Shown here: positions 24,801-34,502 of the stretch, in pieces
How the letters are laid out: each line of letters begins with the position of its first letter
Numbering within the stretch: position 1 is the stretch's first letter
Assembly: GCA_951802195.1 (NCBI GenBank)
Contig: OX637623.1
Span: 1,488,001 to 1,552,000 of the forward strand
Direction of reading: 5' to 3'
DNA: 64,000 nt
Source: Tausonia pullulans
Taxonomy: Eukaryota > Basidiomycota > Tremellomycetes > Cystofilobasidiales > Mrakiaceae
Notes under the pieces: generated by a model
Database searches by the model: none
What the model saw: the letters and a program-made list of their open reading frames with translations, nothing else
What the model was told of the DNA's origin: nothing
Translations under genes and position numbers: made by a program

Positions 24801-25491
24801 CTTCTTCCCCAAGATGGCCTGCTTGTGCTCGATGTCGAATTAGCTGAATCTTGTCTGGTCGCCTTTGGTCTTTCACAGCGAGAATGACAACAAGACGAAG
24901 GGTGCGGCCTCATCGTCATTCGTCGGCCTGATTGCCTACAGCGGAGCTGACTTGTTCTCATGCGACAGTCATGATTATTTCGCTCAAGTGCGGCGGTGTC
25001 GGCCTCAACCTCACCCGCGCCAACAAGGTTATCAACATGGACCTTGCCTGGTGCGTCATTGGCCGGTTAGCCCGCTTGTGTCGCTCCTCCACGTGCTGAT
25101 TGTCTGCCCTACAGGAATACCGCCACCGAAGACCAGGCCCTCGACCGCGTCCACCGCATCGGCCAGACGAAGCCAGTCGAGGTCCAGTCAGTAGCTCGCT
25201 CGCTTGTTTGGTGTTCATGCCTCGATTGTGACTGATCCCTGATCTTCACAGTCGCCTTGTCATCGAGGACACCGTCGAGCAGCGCATCCTCCAGTTGCAG
25301 GAGAGGAAGCGCCTCATCGCCGACGCGACGCTCGGCGAGGGCTCCGGCCAGAAGCTGGGTCGCCTCAGGTGAGTTAGCGCGAAACCTCAACGTACTGAAT
25401 GTTTTCAAGCTGAGCCTCGTTCCTTTCCCCTCCCAGCGTCCGCGACCTCGCCAGGCTCTTTGGCGTCAATCACCAGGGCGAGGAGGAGTGA
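18895..25491 (+). CDS. ULS1: SNF2-family ATPase with internal RING finger, Uls1/Rrp1-Rrp2 type
   Basis: Probable nuclear DNA translocase and ubiquitin ligase acting on SUMO-modified chromatin proteins. Proposed start MSRTEQEVLRIAFKTL, then a roughly 750-nt first intron (about 18973-19725). An N-terminal Cys/His segment follows (VVTCMEEGCFC ... HSMG ... RHIRTHPTHTQ). Then come a Ser/Ala-rich region, LMPHQIIGVSWM, motif I MGLGKT, LAPLALLEQW, the DEAQ box (FRIIIDEAQNIRNKNT, joined by introns at about 22415-22565), LTGTPITNGLDDLY and LLRRTKDSKIDGK. A RING finger (CPICFEPV ... CAACIDEL ... SCPICRQRI, about 23602-23885) separates it from the helicase C lobe (RYDGGMSRQAR, NLTRANKVINMDLAWN, DRVHRIGQTKPVEV). 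DEAQ rather than DEGH favours Uls1/Rrp over Rad5. Position two of DAMGLGKT is Ala where Asp or Glu is usual. Stop 25489-25491. Confidence 0.88.
24029..24044 (+). repeat. C16 homopolymer used as a polypyrimidine tract
   Basis: Sixteen C followed by TCCAG, forming the 3' splice site of a ULS1 intron (next exon begins SSIFEPPTDEED). Confidence 0.85.
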
Positions 25492-25775
25492 GCTTCAAGC
25501 CTGCTCGGTCTTAAAGTGTGTGTGTGTAGAACCAGAGAGGAGAAATCCTGCTTGCTTGCCCGTATTTCTCCCCTCAATATCACTTTGTCCAAATTTCCCC
25601 TTTCTTCCGGGTTTATATTCGTTTCTCCGTCTTCCAATCTCCCTTTTTCTCATCACTATCTTTCTCCAGCCTTGAAGACGATTCACTTCCCTATACACTT
25701 CCCACTTTCGCGCGTTCGAGAGTCTCGGTCGAACGCTCTCAATGCATACACTAGGGTCAAACAAGGCTAGCTTGC

Positions 25776-27396
25776 TCATGCAGCCGCTGCCGCCACGGAC
25801 GCATTCTCCGACTTCCGATGCTTCCAGTACCTGGGAAAGAAAGGAAAGAGGTGTTTAAATCAGCAAGAGCGACTGAGCCAGCGGGCAGGGGGAGGAGGGC
25901 TGAGTGACGCACATTCGCCGGATGGGGTCGACCTTCTCGAGCTCGCTAAAGTGCTGTCAGAAATCGATCGCAAAAATTGTCAGTCCAATCGCAGCGAACG
26001 GTAATGGGTCATCGCACCTTGTCGCTTTCAACGATGTTCCCCTGGTCCGCCATTGAATCGGCGAGCCACTCGAGCGCGAGCGAGCACGTGGCATCGCCGC
26101 CTTGGCTGCGGCATTTCGCGAGGACCTCCTGGGCGAAGGTGTCTTGCACGGAGAGGGGCCGGCGGAACTTGGTGTGCAGGCTGTGGGAAAGGAGTGTTAA
26201 GTTCTGACAATGATAATGGGGAGGGGGGGGGATAAGGCGGGACGTACCCGCGAAGATAAGCCCAGGAAGAGGCGTTGTTGGGGACGAGGACAATCTGAGA
26301 CTTTGTGTACCTTGTAGGGCGACAAAAGTAAAATTAATGAGCCAGATCGAGAAGCAAGAGCGAATTCGCGACTTACTCGATCTCGTCATTCAGCGCCGCC
26401 TCGCCCGGCGCGTCGGCCCTCCCGAAGTAGAGGAACCACCGATGCCCCCATGCCGAGTTGTTCCTCACATCCCCACGGTGGCCCTCCCCAATCTCCTCCT
26501 CCTCCCAGTCACCTTCCTCATCGTTCTCGCCCTCCAGGGCTGTCAGCGACGCTGCCCCCGTCTCGACCCTCAGCAGCGCATCCGTCCATGCGCGTTCCTC
26601 GGCCCAGTCGTCCTCCGTGAGGGCGGCGCCGAAGTGGGAGAGGACAAACTGGCGGTAAGCCCAGGTGTGATAATTCTTGGCGTCTGGAAGAAGCGAGCGT
26701 GAGATGAAGGCGAGCTCGGCGCGGACGGTCGAGAGAGGGATTGGAGGGGGAAGGTGCGTGAGGAGGAGGAGGCGATGGTGCCTGGGAAGCCGACGAGTCA
26801 GGATTGCACAGAGAGAGTAGAGACGAGGATAAGGGCCCGATTTCGCACTCACCAGACCTGATATGACTTCATATTGTCCTCGGCGAGCTGGGTCATGAGG
26901 TCGAGCTCGTCTTCGAGCGACGCGCCGAGCGCGATGAGCGTCTTGAATCGGTACTGCCTGGAGAAGCACACAAGTGCGAGGAAGTATCGTGTCCGCCTGA
27001 GCTCTCGACGAAGCAAAGGGACTAGGCCCCGAGGGACACTGGGATCGGGGCGAGCGAGAACGCACCAGACCGTGTAGTGCGCTGGGTTGAGCCGAATGAC
27101 GCGAAGGGTCACGTCGAGAGCCCGTTGGGAACGCTCCTCCTGGCCCGAAATGGCGCGGAAGTATCCCATCGCATCTTGGTCTGTGGAAAGGGAGATGGGA
27201 GGAGGGAGAGGGGCGACGCGAATCGGGCTAGACTCGAGAACTAGGGCACCGCCGAGGGGAAGGTCGGAGACGAGGAAGGGGATGACGGACACTCGAGACT
27301 GTACATAATCGGAACGAGAGCGTTGGGCGCATCCTGCTGGGGGATCGGCGTGAGGTCGGAGAAGGCCGGGTCCTGGCTGAAAAGGGAGACGCTCAT
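25776..27396 (-). CDS. RAM2: Protein farnesyltransferase/geranylgeranyltransferase-I alpha subunit
   Basis: Shared alpha subunit of the cytosolic CaaX prenyltransferases, which lipidate Ras, Rho and a-factor type proteins. Start at 27396 (MSVSLFSQDPAF); an in-frame ATG a few codons upstream is also possible. The PPTA repeats appear in order: NPAHYTVWQYR, NMKSYQVWHHR, DAKNYHTWAYRQFVLSHFG, NNSAWGHRWFLYF, NNASSWAYLRGL. These W/R-containing helical hairpins are diagnostic. An acidic insertion (EGENDEEGDWEEEEIGEG) sits before the fourth repeat. C-terminus RRMYWKHRKSENASVAAAAA. About six exons. Convergent with ULS1 (284 bp between stops). Confidence 0.92.
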
Positions 27397-27612
27397 GATG
27401 ATTGAGAAAGGGAAGATGGTCGTTGGGAGAGAGAACAAGGGTCGGGTGTGTCATGTTCTCGCTCTCACCGAACGAGCCCTGGTCGAGGCTCACTCGAAAC
27501 GCGCTCTCGCCCCTGGACATCCTTGTGCTCGCTCTCTCGATAGCTCATCTATTCTCCGCCAGCGTGACATCTCGTGTGACCAAGAAGAGATAAATAAATC
27601 CGCCTCTATGCT

Positions 27613-29076
27613 CTACCAGTTCCATAGCTTCTTGACTACCTTATCGAGCTGAGCGCTCTTCTGGATCACCGCACCGAGGTTGTCCGTCGCTCGAAGGAAC
27701 ATTGACTCTTGCGGTTGGTCGGCCCTGCCCTCCGGTGGATCGGCGATGATCGTGAGAACCTTGACGATGCCCTGTTGGCGTGCGTGTTGGTATGAGCTGA
27801 TCGTGCTCCTCAGTAGTCCATCAAAGAATCACCCATTTACGTCCTGTGCAATTCCGTGGTTGATGTTTTCCGTCCCTGGAGGGAGACAGCCGTAAACCGT
27901 ATCGGTCGTTGCCGTGTATCGAACGCCCTTCCATGTCGACCCGGCGCACGCTCGACGTACAACATCATCCCTGACCGGGTGAGAGAGAGCACTCATCAGG
28001 CCGAGAGTTGAGATCGACGAGGAAGGCCAATCGCTCACCGTCCGTCATCGTACCCCGTCGGCGTGATCATATGGTGACGCTTGAGGCTCTTCTCCATGCT
28101 CGCCCTACAGCCGAAGCGCTAGTCAGTCAGGCCTTTCTCCTTTCGAGCACCTCCGTCGTCATTGTCGTCGCTGCGCACGCCAGGAACCACGCCCTTGTCC
28201 CCTCTTGCTGCCACGCCCGATAGTGGTTCCCGCCCCTGGCGGTTTCCAAGCCGCTTCCCCAGGCGGGCTTGCCAAAATTCTCGCGCATCTATCGGGGAGA
28301 AAGAATATCAGTCTGCGTACACCCTCCATGAGGAGGTCAGGCCTCGCCTGAAACTCTTGTCCGAAGAGCCCACGTTCGTCGCCGAGGTCGGCCCATTGCA
28401 TACCGTCGAGGGAGGCAATAAGGAACGACTTGGAGCTTCGATGAATGTATAGGTTAGGCCCAAGAAGGATAAGAGGGCTCAGTAGGACTGCACGGACAAA
28501 TTGATCGAGTACGACCAGTCCACAAAGCCCTGGAGGATGTGGAGAAGGTGGGGGGCATTAACATTCTCTATATAGCAGCCTCCCTACGAAAATTATGAAG
28601 CCATAGAACTCGCCTGCTTGGAAAGAACAGCAGGAGAGGATAGCCCAGAAATTATGATGTTCAAAGGCTCGCCTGGGCAGACGAACGGCGCCATTCGGAT
28701 CGCGGTTCGGCCAGAGACTGCAATATCAGTTCTCGACGTCCCTATAGCTATGGGAGAGAACTAGATACAGACTCATCGTATCCGAGTCTCCCAAAGCCTT
28801 CGTCCCGTGCCCTTTGAGACCGAATGCCGCCAGTGGACGATAGGCTCGCCCGGCGCAAGCCGCGGAGGGGAAGTTCTCCTGAAAGTGGTGCTCGCGGGTC
28901 TAGATAGTTGTAAGGTGGTAAGAGGAGGGACACATGCTGAGCCAATGTGGGCACGCTCATACCTCCAGGGCCTCTTCTTCATGCACAGGGTCGAGCGCGG
29001 TCATCGTTGAGGTCGACGCGTCCGAAGTGGGAACATTGTTCTGGCCAGCGCCAAATGCAAATGGTGTCGTCGTCAT
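27613..29076 (-). CDS. Uncharacterised fungal protein (NIIISGLS ... GGNH-R-W ... NHGIAQDG family)
   Basis: Proposed start at 29076 (MTTTPFAFGAGQNNVP). Conserved blocks in order: PGEPLNIIISGLSSPAVLSK, WADLGDERGLFG, MRENFGKPAWGSGLETARGGNH, YRAWQQEG, WFLAASMEKS, HHMITPTGYDDGR, GCLPPGTENINHGIAQD and GIVKVLTIIADPPEG; stop TAG at 27613. I recall the same order of blocks in many unnamed proteins of Agaricomycotina and Pucciniomycotina; no biochemical function is known to me. The exon after AVLSKQ is joined through a GC-AG intron (donor GC at 28612-28613). Without that splice the gene looks frameshifted. Upstream exons (TREHHFQENFPSAACAG) are less certain. AT-richer than its neighbours. Confidence 0.62.
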
Positions 29077-29334
29077 TGGCAAGGGTTCCGGATGAGCTAA
29101 CACGAAAGAGCAATGAGATTTAAGGACGTTGAAAACCACCGAGTCCTCGTGATTGCTCGTTGGGAGCGAGAGAGCAGACAAGTCAATTTCGAGAGATGAC
29201 GTCAGCGGCTCGGTCCCATCCGGGCATAGATGCACACAAAATGTGTCTATAAACTCTTTTTCTCGACAGACACGAAGGAAGCATGAAATATTATCACTGA
29301 AGCTCAAACAAGCAAGTTATTCTCCCTTCCTCTC

Positions 29335-30818
29335 TCAGAATGGGACCGAGCCCATCATCGACGGGTGGTAGCGCGTTCCCTTCATCTCAAACTTGTAAAT
29401 GATGTCGTCGAGCGCAGCCAAATCCTCCTTGGTTAGGTGAACGTCGGCGGCCTTGATATTCTCTTCGAGGTATTTCTCGCGTTTGGTGCCCTGGGGGGAA
29501 GTGGTGAGGCGTGCTGTCAGGAGACGAGCAACTTGCTACATCGAACGACGAGATTGCGTCTAAGAGAACTACGGACAGGAATCGGGATGACATTCTCGCC
29601 TTGTGCAAGAACCCAGGCGAGAGATATCTGGCCAGGCGTGCAGCCTTTCTTTTCAGCGACCTGTTTTGAAGAGCGATGAGTGAGCACAAAAGACAACGCG
29701 AGGGCAGGCAGGGCGCCACCGACCGCCTTGATCTCGTTGACGAGCTTCATGTTGTGGTCAAATGCCTCCTTGGCAAAGCGAGGGTTCGTCTTGCGGAAGC
29801 TGTCAGGGCACATTGATCAGCGATAAGTGCAGCTCGCTCTCACGGAAGGCACAGTCCACTCACTCGCCCTCGTCGAGGTCCTCGGGCTTGGTGATAGTCC
29901 CGGTCAGCGCTCCCCGACCAAGAGGCGAGTACGCAACTAGAGCAATCCCGAGTTCTTTGCACGCATCGAGGATACCGTTCTTGACCACATCAGGCGTGAA
30001 AGGAGAGAGTTCGATCTGAAGGGCATCGATCTTGGCGACCTTAGACGCCCGCCGGATGTCGTCCTCTGAAGCCTCAGATAAACCGATGTAACGAATCTTG
30101 CCAGCATCCTGGAGCTCTTTCATCGCCTTGACAGACTCCTCGATTGGTACGCGTTTGTCGACTCTGATGGAGCGGAGACCCGCGTCAGTACTCTCCTTGT
30201 CTGTTTGATCAGATTCGATGATGAGACATGGCAACCTGTGTTGATAGTACAGGTCGATCACGCTAGTACCCAGAGCCTCAAGCGACTTCTCAACAGCCTG
30301 CATAATGTACTCGCGGTCGCCACGGATCTCGTACGTGCCATCGGGGTGACGGAGGTTGCCGAACTGGAACCAAGCGTCAGCAAGCGCCGAGTTCATCGAC
30401 GAGCGAATACTGGAGTAACCTTGGTAGCGATAAACGCCTTCCGGCGGTTTTCACCCTGGATAACATGCGCGATGAGCCGCTCGTTTTCGCCCATTTGCTT
30501 GTCGCCGTAGATGTCGGCAGTATCAATGTAGCTTAGGGACGCGTAACAGCAGGTCAAGCGAGCTCGCACTCTGTTCATCTGGATTATGACACTCGCACCA
30601 CTTGTAGTCGATCGCCTTGCGGAGAACACGAAGATTCTCCTCCAGCGGGGCACGGGACTGGGTCGAGTAGAAAGCCGACATGCCCATCGCACCAAAGCCT
30701 GGAGTGGAGGGGAATGTCAATGACGTCGGCAGGCGCGCCTCCTCTCTCTCTCCGGTCGAGAGGAAGCACCGATGCAGGCAACGTCGTCGTTTCCAATCTT
30801 GCGGGTAGGGAGAGGCAT
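29335..30818 (-). CDS. Aldo-keto reductase (AKR13/YakC, pyridoxal-reductase-like)
   Basis: NADPH-dependent cytosolic carbonyl reductase. Start at 30818 (MPLPTRKIGNDDVACIG); spliced to FGAMGMSAFYS. Catalytic tetrad visible: Asp and Tyr in YIDTADIYG, Lys in AFIATK, His in IDLYYQHR. Further (beta/alpha)8 barrel motifs: KIRYIGLSEAS, ALQIELSPFTPDV, LVAYSPLGRGALTG, and the C-terminal cofactor segment ISLAWVLAQGENVIPIPGTK. Ends MMGSVPF, stop 29335-29337. Seven or so exons. Substrate cannot be fixed from sequence: pyridoxal and assorted aldehydes are typical of the family. Confidence 0.92.
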
Positions 30819-31126
30819 GATACTGATGAGTGAGAGGAGGAGGTTGGGCGATGGGTAATGCGTGTGGGAAAACGAGGGACAGGGACGACCACGAACCTTA
30901 TGGACCTCTGTTCCTCCACCTTCTCTGCAGATGCTGTTCGTCCTCCACTTGCCTCCACTTGCCTCCACTTGCCGGCTCTGATCGCCGGTGATGACCTTTG
31001 CTCGTCCCCATGACCCTATGACGCCAGCAATCTCACGCGGGCAGGAAGACAGACAAGAGGGCAGAATGAGAACCAACTAGCCCCACTCCCTGTTCCCTTT
31101 CTCAAACCATTTACATGATCATCCCA
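30819..31126. other. Intergenic: AKR upstream region with a short tandem repeat
   Basis: About 300 bp between two minus-strand genes. Three exact copies of the 10-mer cctccacttg lie at 30942-30971, about 125 bp upstream of the AKR start codon. No other element recognised. Confidence 0.6.
30942..30971. repeat. Three tandem 10-bp repeats upstream of the aldo-keto reductase
   Basis: Unit cctccacttg repeated three times without mismatch. Could be a slippage product or a clustered binding site; nothing in the sequence decides. Confidence 0.75.
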
Positions 31127-31997
31127 TCATTCCCAGTCGCAGCTCCTCACGACGAGCTCGGCAATCATCTCGAGTCCCTTCTTGTCTTCCTCATCAAACG
31201 TCCCGAGCTGGACAGAGTCAAGGTCGAGGACACCGACGGCGCGACCATCCGGGAGGATGAGCGGGACCACAATCTCCGACTTTGTCTCGCCGTCGCAGGC
31301 TGTAGTGAATGTTATGTCACATTTTGTTCGTTCGTCAGCAACCATTGCCCGTGAATCTCGATATGAGAGCGGGCGACCCACCGATGTGTCCCGGGTATGC
31401 CTCGACGTCTGGCACGATGAGCGTCTCCCTCTGGACGTACGCGCCGGCGCAAACACCCCTCGCGGGCTTGGTCCGGATCTCCTGACACGCTGGTCGGCCA
31501 TGGAAGGGTCCCAGGAGGAGAAGATCCGGTCGAGGGGTCGGCTGAGACTTGGTCGCAGGAAAGACGGTCGAGTCGAGGTAGAAACCTGGGACAGACGGAC
31601 AGACGCGTCATCAGTGTCCATGTCGGCTGAGACAAGACGACGGAGACGGTCTGAACGACCCACCAGACCAGTTGACGACCGGGTGGCCCGAGGCGACGAC
31701 GCCGTACGCGTCGGGGTATGCGATGAAGCAGTGATAGAGGAGTGAGGCAGCGTTGGAAAGATTGGTGATCCATGACCGCTGATCGGCGAGGAGAGATTCA
31801 AGGAGCGAGTGTACATGCTCGTAGAGGGCCGCCTTGCTGTTCAATGGCAAGAAAGTGTGTGGTGTCAGGGGACGAGTCGCGTGGCTGTCAAACGCGCGCG
31901 CACGACGGCTGAGAGCGAAGGAGCGCTTAGAAGGCAAGCAGAGCGGGTGGACGGACGTATTGATGGTCTCTGGGATGTAAATGTCTCCGTGAGGCAT
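31127..31997 (-). CDS. Free methionine-(R)-sulfoxide reductase (GAF domain, fRMsr)
   Basis: Reduces free L-methionine-R-sulfoxide to methionine, using thioredoxin. Start at 31997 (MPHGDIYIPETINT), then KAALYEHVHSLLESLL. GAF core: NAASLLYHCF, NWSGFYLDSTV, LLLGPFHGRPACQEI, RGVCAGAYVQRETLIVPDV, PGHIACDGETKSEIVVPL, VGVLDLDSVQLGTFDEEDKK. All three family Cys are present (PAC, GVC, IAC), which supports an active enzyme rather than a generic GAF sensor. Stop TGA 31127-31129. Four exons. The upstream neighbour is a YeeE/YedE sulfur permease on the same strand. Confidence 0.92.
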
Positions 31998-32601
31998 GGT
32001 TGAGAGTTTGAAGGCGCTTGAGAGCGCAAAAGGCAGTTGGGAGTTGGGAAGAGAGAGAGAAGGACGAGAAGGGAGTCGAAGCAAAAGGTGTGTCAGCTGG
32101 TCAGAGGTGGCCGTTGTACCAAGTTCGAACGAACGTCGCCCTGCTGCTCGCTCAGCCGACCGATCGATGCCGGCCGTTCATGACTTGAGATACAGTTGGT
32201 ACCGATCTGTGATAAGACTGAGCCGGAAAGTTTGGTGAGAAAGTTGGAAGAGGTGCGGACCGACCAACCCGGCCTAACAGCAAGCGCTTGCAGAGGTTCG
32301 CGCAGCATAAGCGATATGCCATTGTAACATCCCTCATGAACGCCCATTCGTATTCCACGTCTTTAACCTCAAGTATAGACGGATTTGTATCGGACAGCTT
32401 GATTATTTCTCAGCTATTTCAGCTCTGGTGGCTTGCGCTCTTCTGCGCTCACAGCCGTCATAGCGTCACTCCTGATCTTTCAAGATGCTTCCCGGACCAA
32501 CTTCCGGAGATATCGATTCCTAACAGCGATTCGTTAACGCACTGTTATTTCAACAATCCCACAGGTCCAATGCAAGGGCAGCGGTAACTTCTACCTAATG
32601 T
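31998..32601. other. Intergenic, about 600 bp
   Basis: Between two minus-strand genes. The 32290-32560 part is AT-richer than the surroundings. I see no gene, repeat or recognisable site. Confidence 0.5.
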
Positions 32602-33864
32602 CTATACCAACAGCTGTCCGGCAACCACCCCAGCCAGGACGAATCCTCCCAGCCAATGCAACTCGCCGCTCTGTCCCATCGCAGCATTGATGACTGACGG
32701 ACCAGGGCAGACGCCTCCCAGTCCCCAGGCGGTGCCGAAGCAAGCGGATCCGAGCCAGAGACGCCAGTCGGCCCAAGTTTGTACGGACTTTGCCGGCGTT
32801 GTTATCGCCGTCGTCGTCGCCGCTGTGGCATCGTCCTGCTTCTTTTGCTGGACTAGAGCATATTTCTCCAGCGCCGGCCCTGTGACGAATCGATAAAGCG
32901 TGATAGAGAAGGGGATCGCTCCTGCGGCGAGGAAGAGCAATGATGGGTCCCAATGGTCGGCTCGGAGGTCTAGGAAGGAGGCGACTTTTTGAGAAGAGGT
33001 AAGGGAGGAGAGGTGCAGGGCGAAGGCAAATTGGAATGTGGCGAGGAAGGAGGCCAATGAGATGCGGTAAGGAGTACTGGGGGTAGTCTGATAAGTTGAC
33101 AAGGCGAGGAGGAGATATATGTAAGCGGAAAGTCCAGGCAAGATGAGGGAAAGGAGAGACACACGTTTTTGAGCCAGGCAAACTGTACGAGTCCGATGGC
33201 GACCCATGCGGCGATGAGAGTCCACCCGCCGGAGCCGATGGTCCAGTCCCAGATTGGAGAAGCGACGTCGGAGGCAGCGGAAAAGAAGCGTGCCGAGGAA
33301 CGGTGGTATGTGGCGGCGGGAACGCCGAAAAGGAAGAACAAGGAGGTGGCGACGAGGGAGCGAGGAGAGAGACGGGTGAGGCCAGCCTGATGAGGAGAGA
33401 AAGTCAGTCGTGAGCCAGAGAGGAGAGAAATTGAAGAAGAACTCACGAGCATGTGTCCGGATGTGCAGCCGTTGGCAAGCCTGGTTCAACATCGTCGACT
33501 CAGCGAAAGGGCCTCTGAGGATTGAGCCACCTCGTTCCAAGACGCACCGCGTTCCAAGACCCATCAATAAGCCAATGCCAACCTTCCAGGCGATCTCATT
33601 GGCGGTAGGTGCGCTTGGAGTAAAGACTTCAGACGCACCGTTGAGTAGCCACTCAATGGACGCTCCACCGGCGACGAGGCCAGCCAGGCCAGCGAGCGCG
33701 CTGAACCGCTCAGTAACGGCCATCGAGGAGGGATTGAAGGACCGGTGGACAAAGCCAGAGATCCCGAGGACGGGGCGCCGTGTGGCGTCCGAGAGGAAAA
33801 GGGCATGAATGGGTGGCACGAGCAGAAACCCACCAACGAGGGAGCGGAGAGGTGTGGGTTCCAT
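32602..33864 (-). CDS. YeeE/YedE-type sulfur (thiosulfate) permease-like membrane protein
   Basis: Start at 33864 (MEPTPLRSLVGGFLLV). Two pseudo-repeats of hydrophobic helices. The first carries GLGTRLANGCTSGHML (made by splicing at about 33542/33482); the second carries WGLGGVCPGPSVINAAMGQ. These Gly/Cys motifs are the signature of the bacterial YeeE/YedE family, in which the paired Cys handle thiosulfate. Hydrophobic stretches include LVATSLFFLFGVPAATY, GWTLIAAWVAIGLVQFAWL, LLFLAAGAIPFSITLYRFV and HWLGGFVLAGVVAGQLLV. An Ala/Thr/Lys-rich loop (KKQDDATAATTTAITT) precedes the second repeat. Stop TAG 32602-32604. Fungal members are known; transport of thiosulfate here is inferred from family. 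Confidence 0.88.
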   Translation of the reverse strand: MEPTPLRSLVGGFLLVPPIHALFLSDATRRPVLGISGFVHRSFNPSSMAVTERFSALAGLAGLVAGGASIEWLLNGASEVFTPSAPTANEIAWKVGIGLLMGLGTRCVLERGGSILRGPFAESTMLNQACQRLHIRTHAREFFFNFSPLWLTTDFLSSSGWPHPSLSSLPRRHLLVLPFRRSRRHIPPFLGTLLFRCLRRRFSNLGLDHRLRRVDSHRRMGRHRTRTVCLAQKRVSLLSLILPGLSAYIYLLLALSTYQTTPSTPYRISLASFLATFQFAFALHLSSLTSSQKVASFLDLRADHWDPSLLFLAAGAIPFSITLYRFVTGPALEKYALVQQKKQDDATAATTTAITTPAKSVQTWADWRLWLGSACFGTAWGLGGVCPGPSVINAAMGQSGELHWLGGFVLAGVVAGQLLV

Positions 33865-34502
33865 GGAGCGGAGAGGGAGAAGATGCAGTCTACAGAGAGA
33901 AACCGGCTTGCTGGGCCAGGCGAAAGAATAGCAGGCAACATGTCGTCGACGTTAACGTCTTGGCCGGCGACTCGGGGAATGCAAGCAGTCAAACGCCTGC
34001 CAGTCGCCGTTCACCGTAAGGTGATGTGTCAGACCGGTACGGGACCATTTCATGGACTGGGCGGGAAATGGAATCAAAGATGGAGGCCGATATCGGAATC
34101 GGGGATGGGCAAGACCCGAAGTGGAGTCTAGCTACCATGGTCGAGCAAGGTGGAGGTGGCAGACCAAGGCGGGAAACAGCCGACTATCTATTTTTCAGAC
34201 CCGCGACCCAGCCTTTGCTGCGCAGATACTGCCCTCATCCCAGCCATCTCGCAGCGAGATACGAAGTGTGACTTAGCCTGTCCACCACGATGGAATGACA
34301 AAACAACCCATGACTACGGATGTGCGGCTCCTTGACAACCAACACGCGCAATACCGACTCTAAACAACGTCGCGTCGAACCCTTCGACCTTCCCTGGCTT
34401 CTTCAGCCTCGGCCTGGCGTCTTCCTTGTTCGACCGTCACCGTCGCCTGCCCGCTACTCTCACATCCCTCCGCCCGCCTGCCCGCCCCCCACCCCCCACC
34501 GC
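33865..34502. promoter_or_regulatory. Divergent intergenic region between the permease and the Ser/Pro-rich gene
   Basis: About 640 bp shared upstream region. The 100 bp before ATG 34503 are C-rich (runs of CCG/CCC). No specific site recognised. Confidence 0.4.

Noticed and set aside
28530-28960. Reading the uncharacterised minus-strand gene as a frameshifted pseudogene
   Set aside because: Conserved blocks lie in different frames, but a GC-AG intron and several GT-AG introns join them; the final exons are fully intact, so decay is not needed to explain it.
30942-30971. Three 10-bp repeats as an attachment site or transposon footprint
   Set aside because: No inverted ends, no transposase and no target duplication nearby; treated as a simple tandem repeat.
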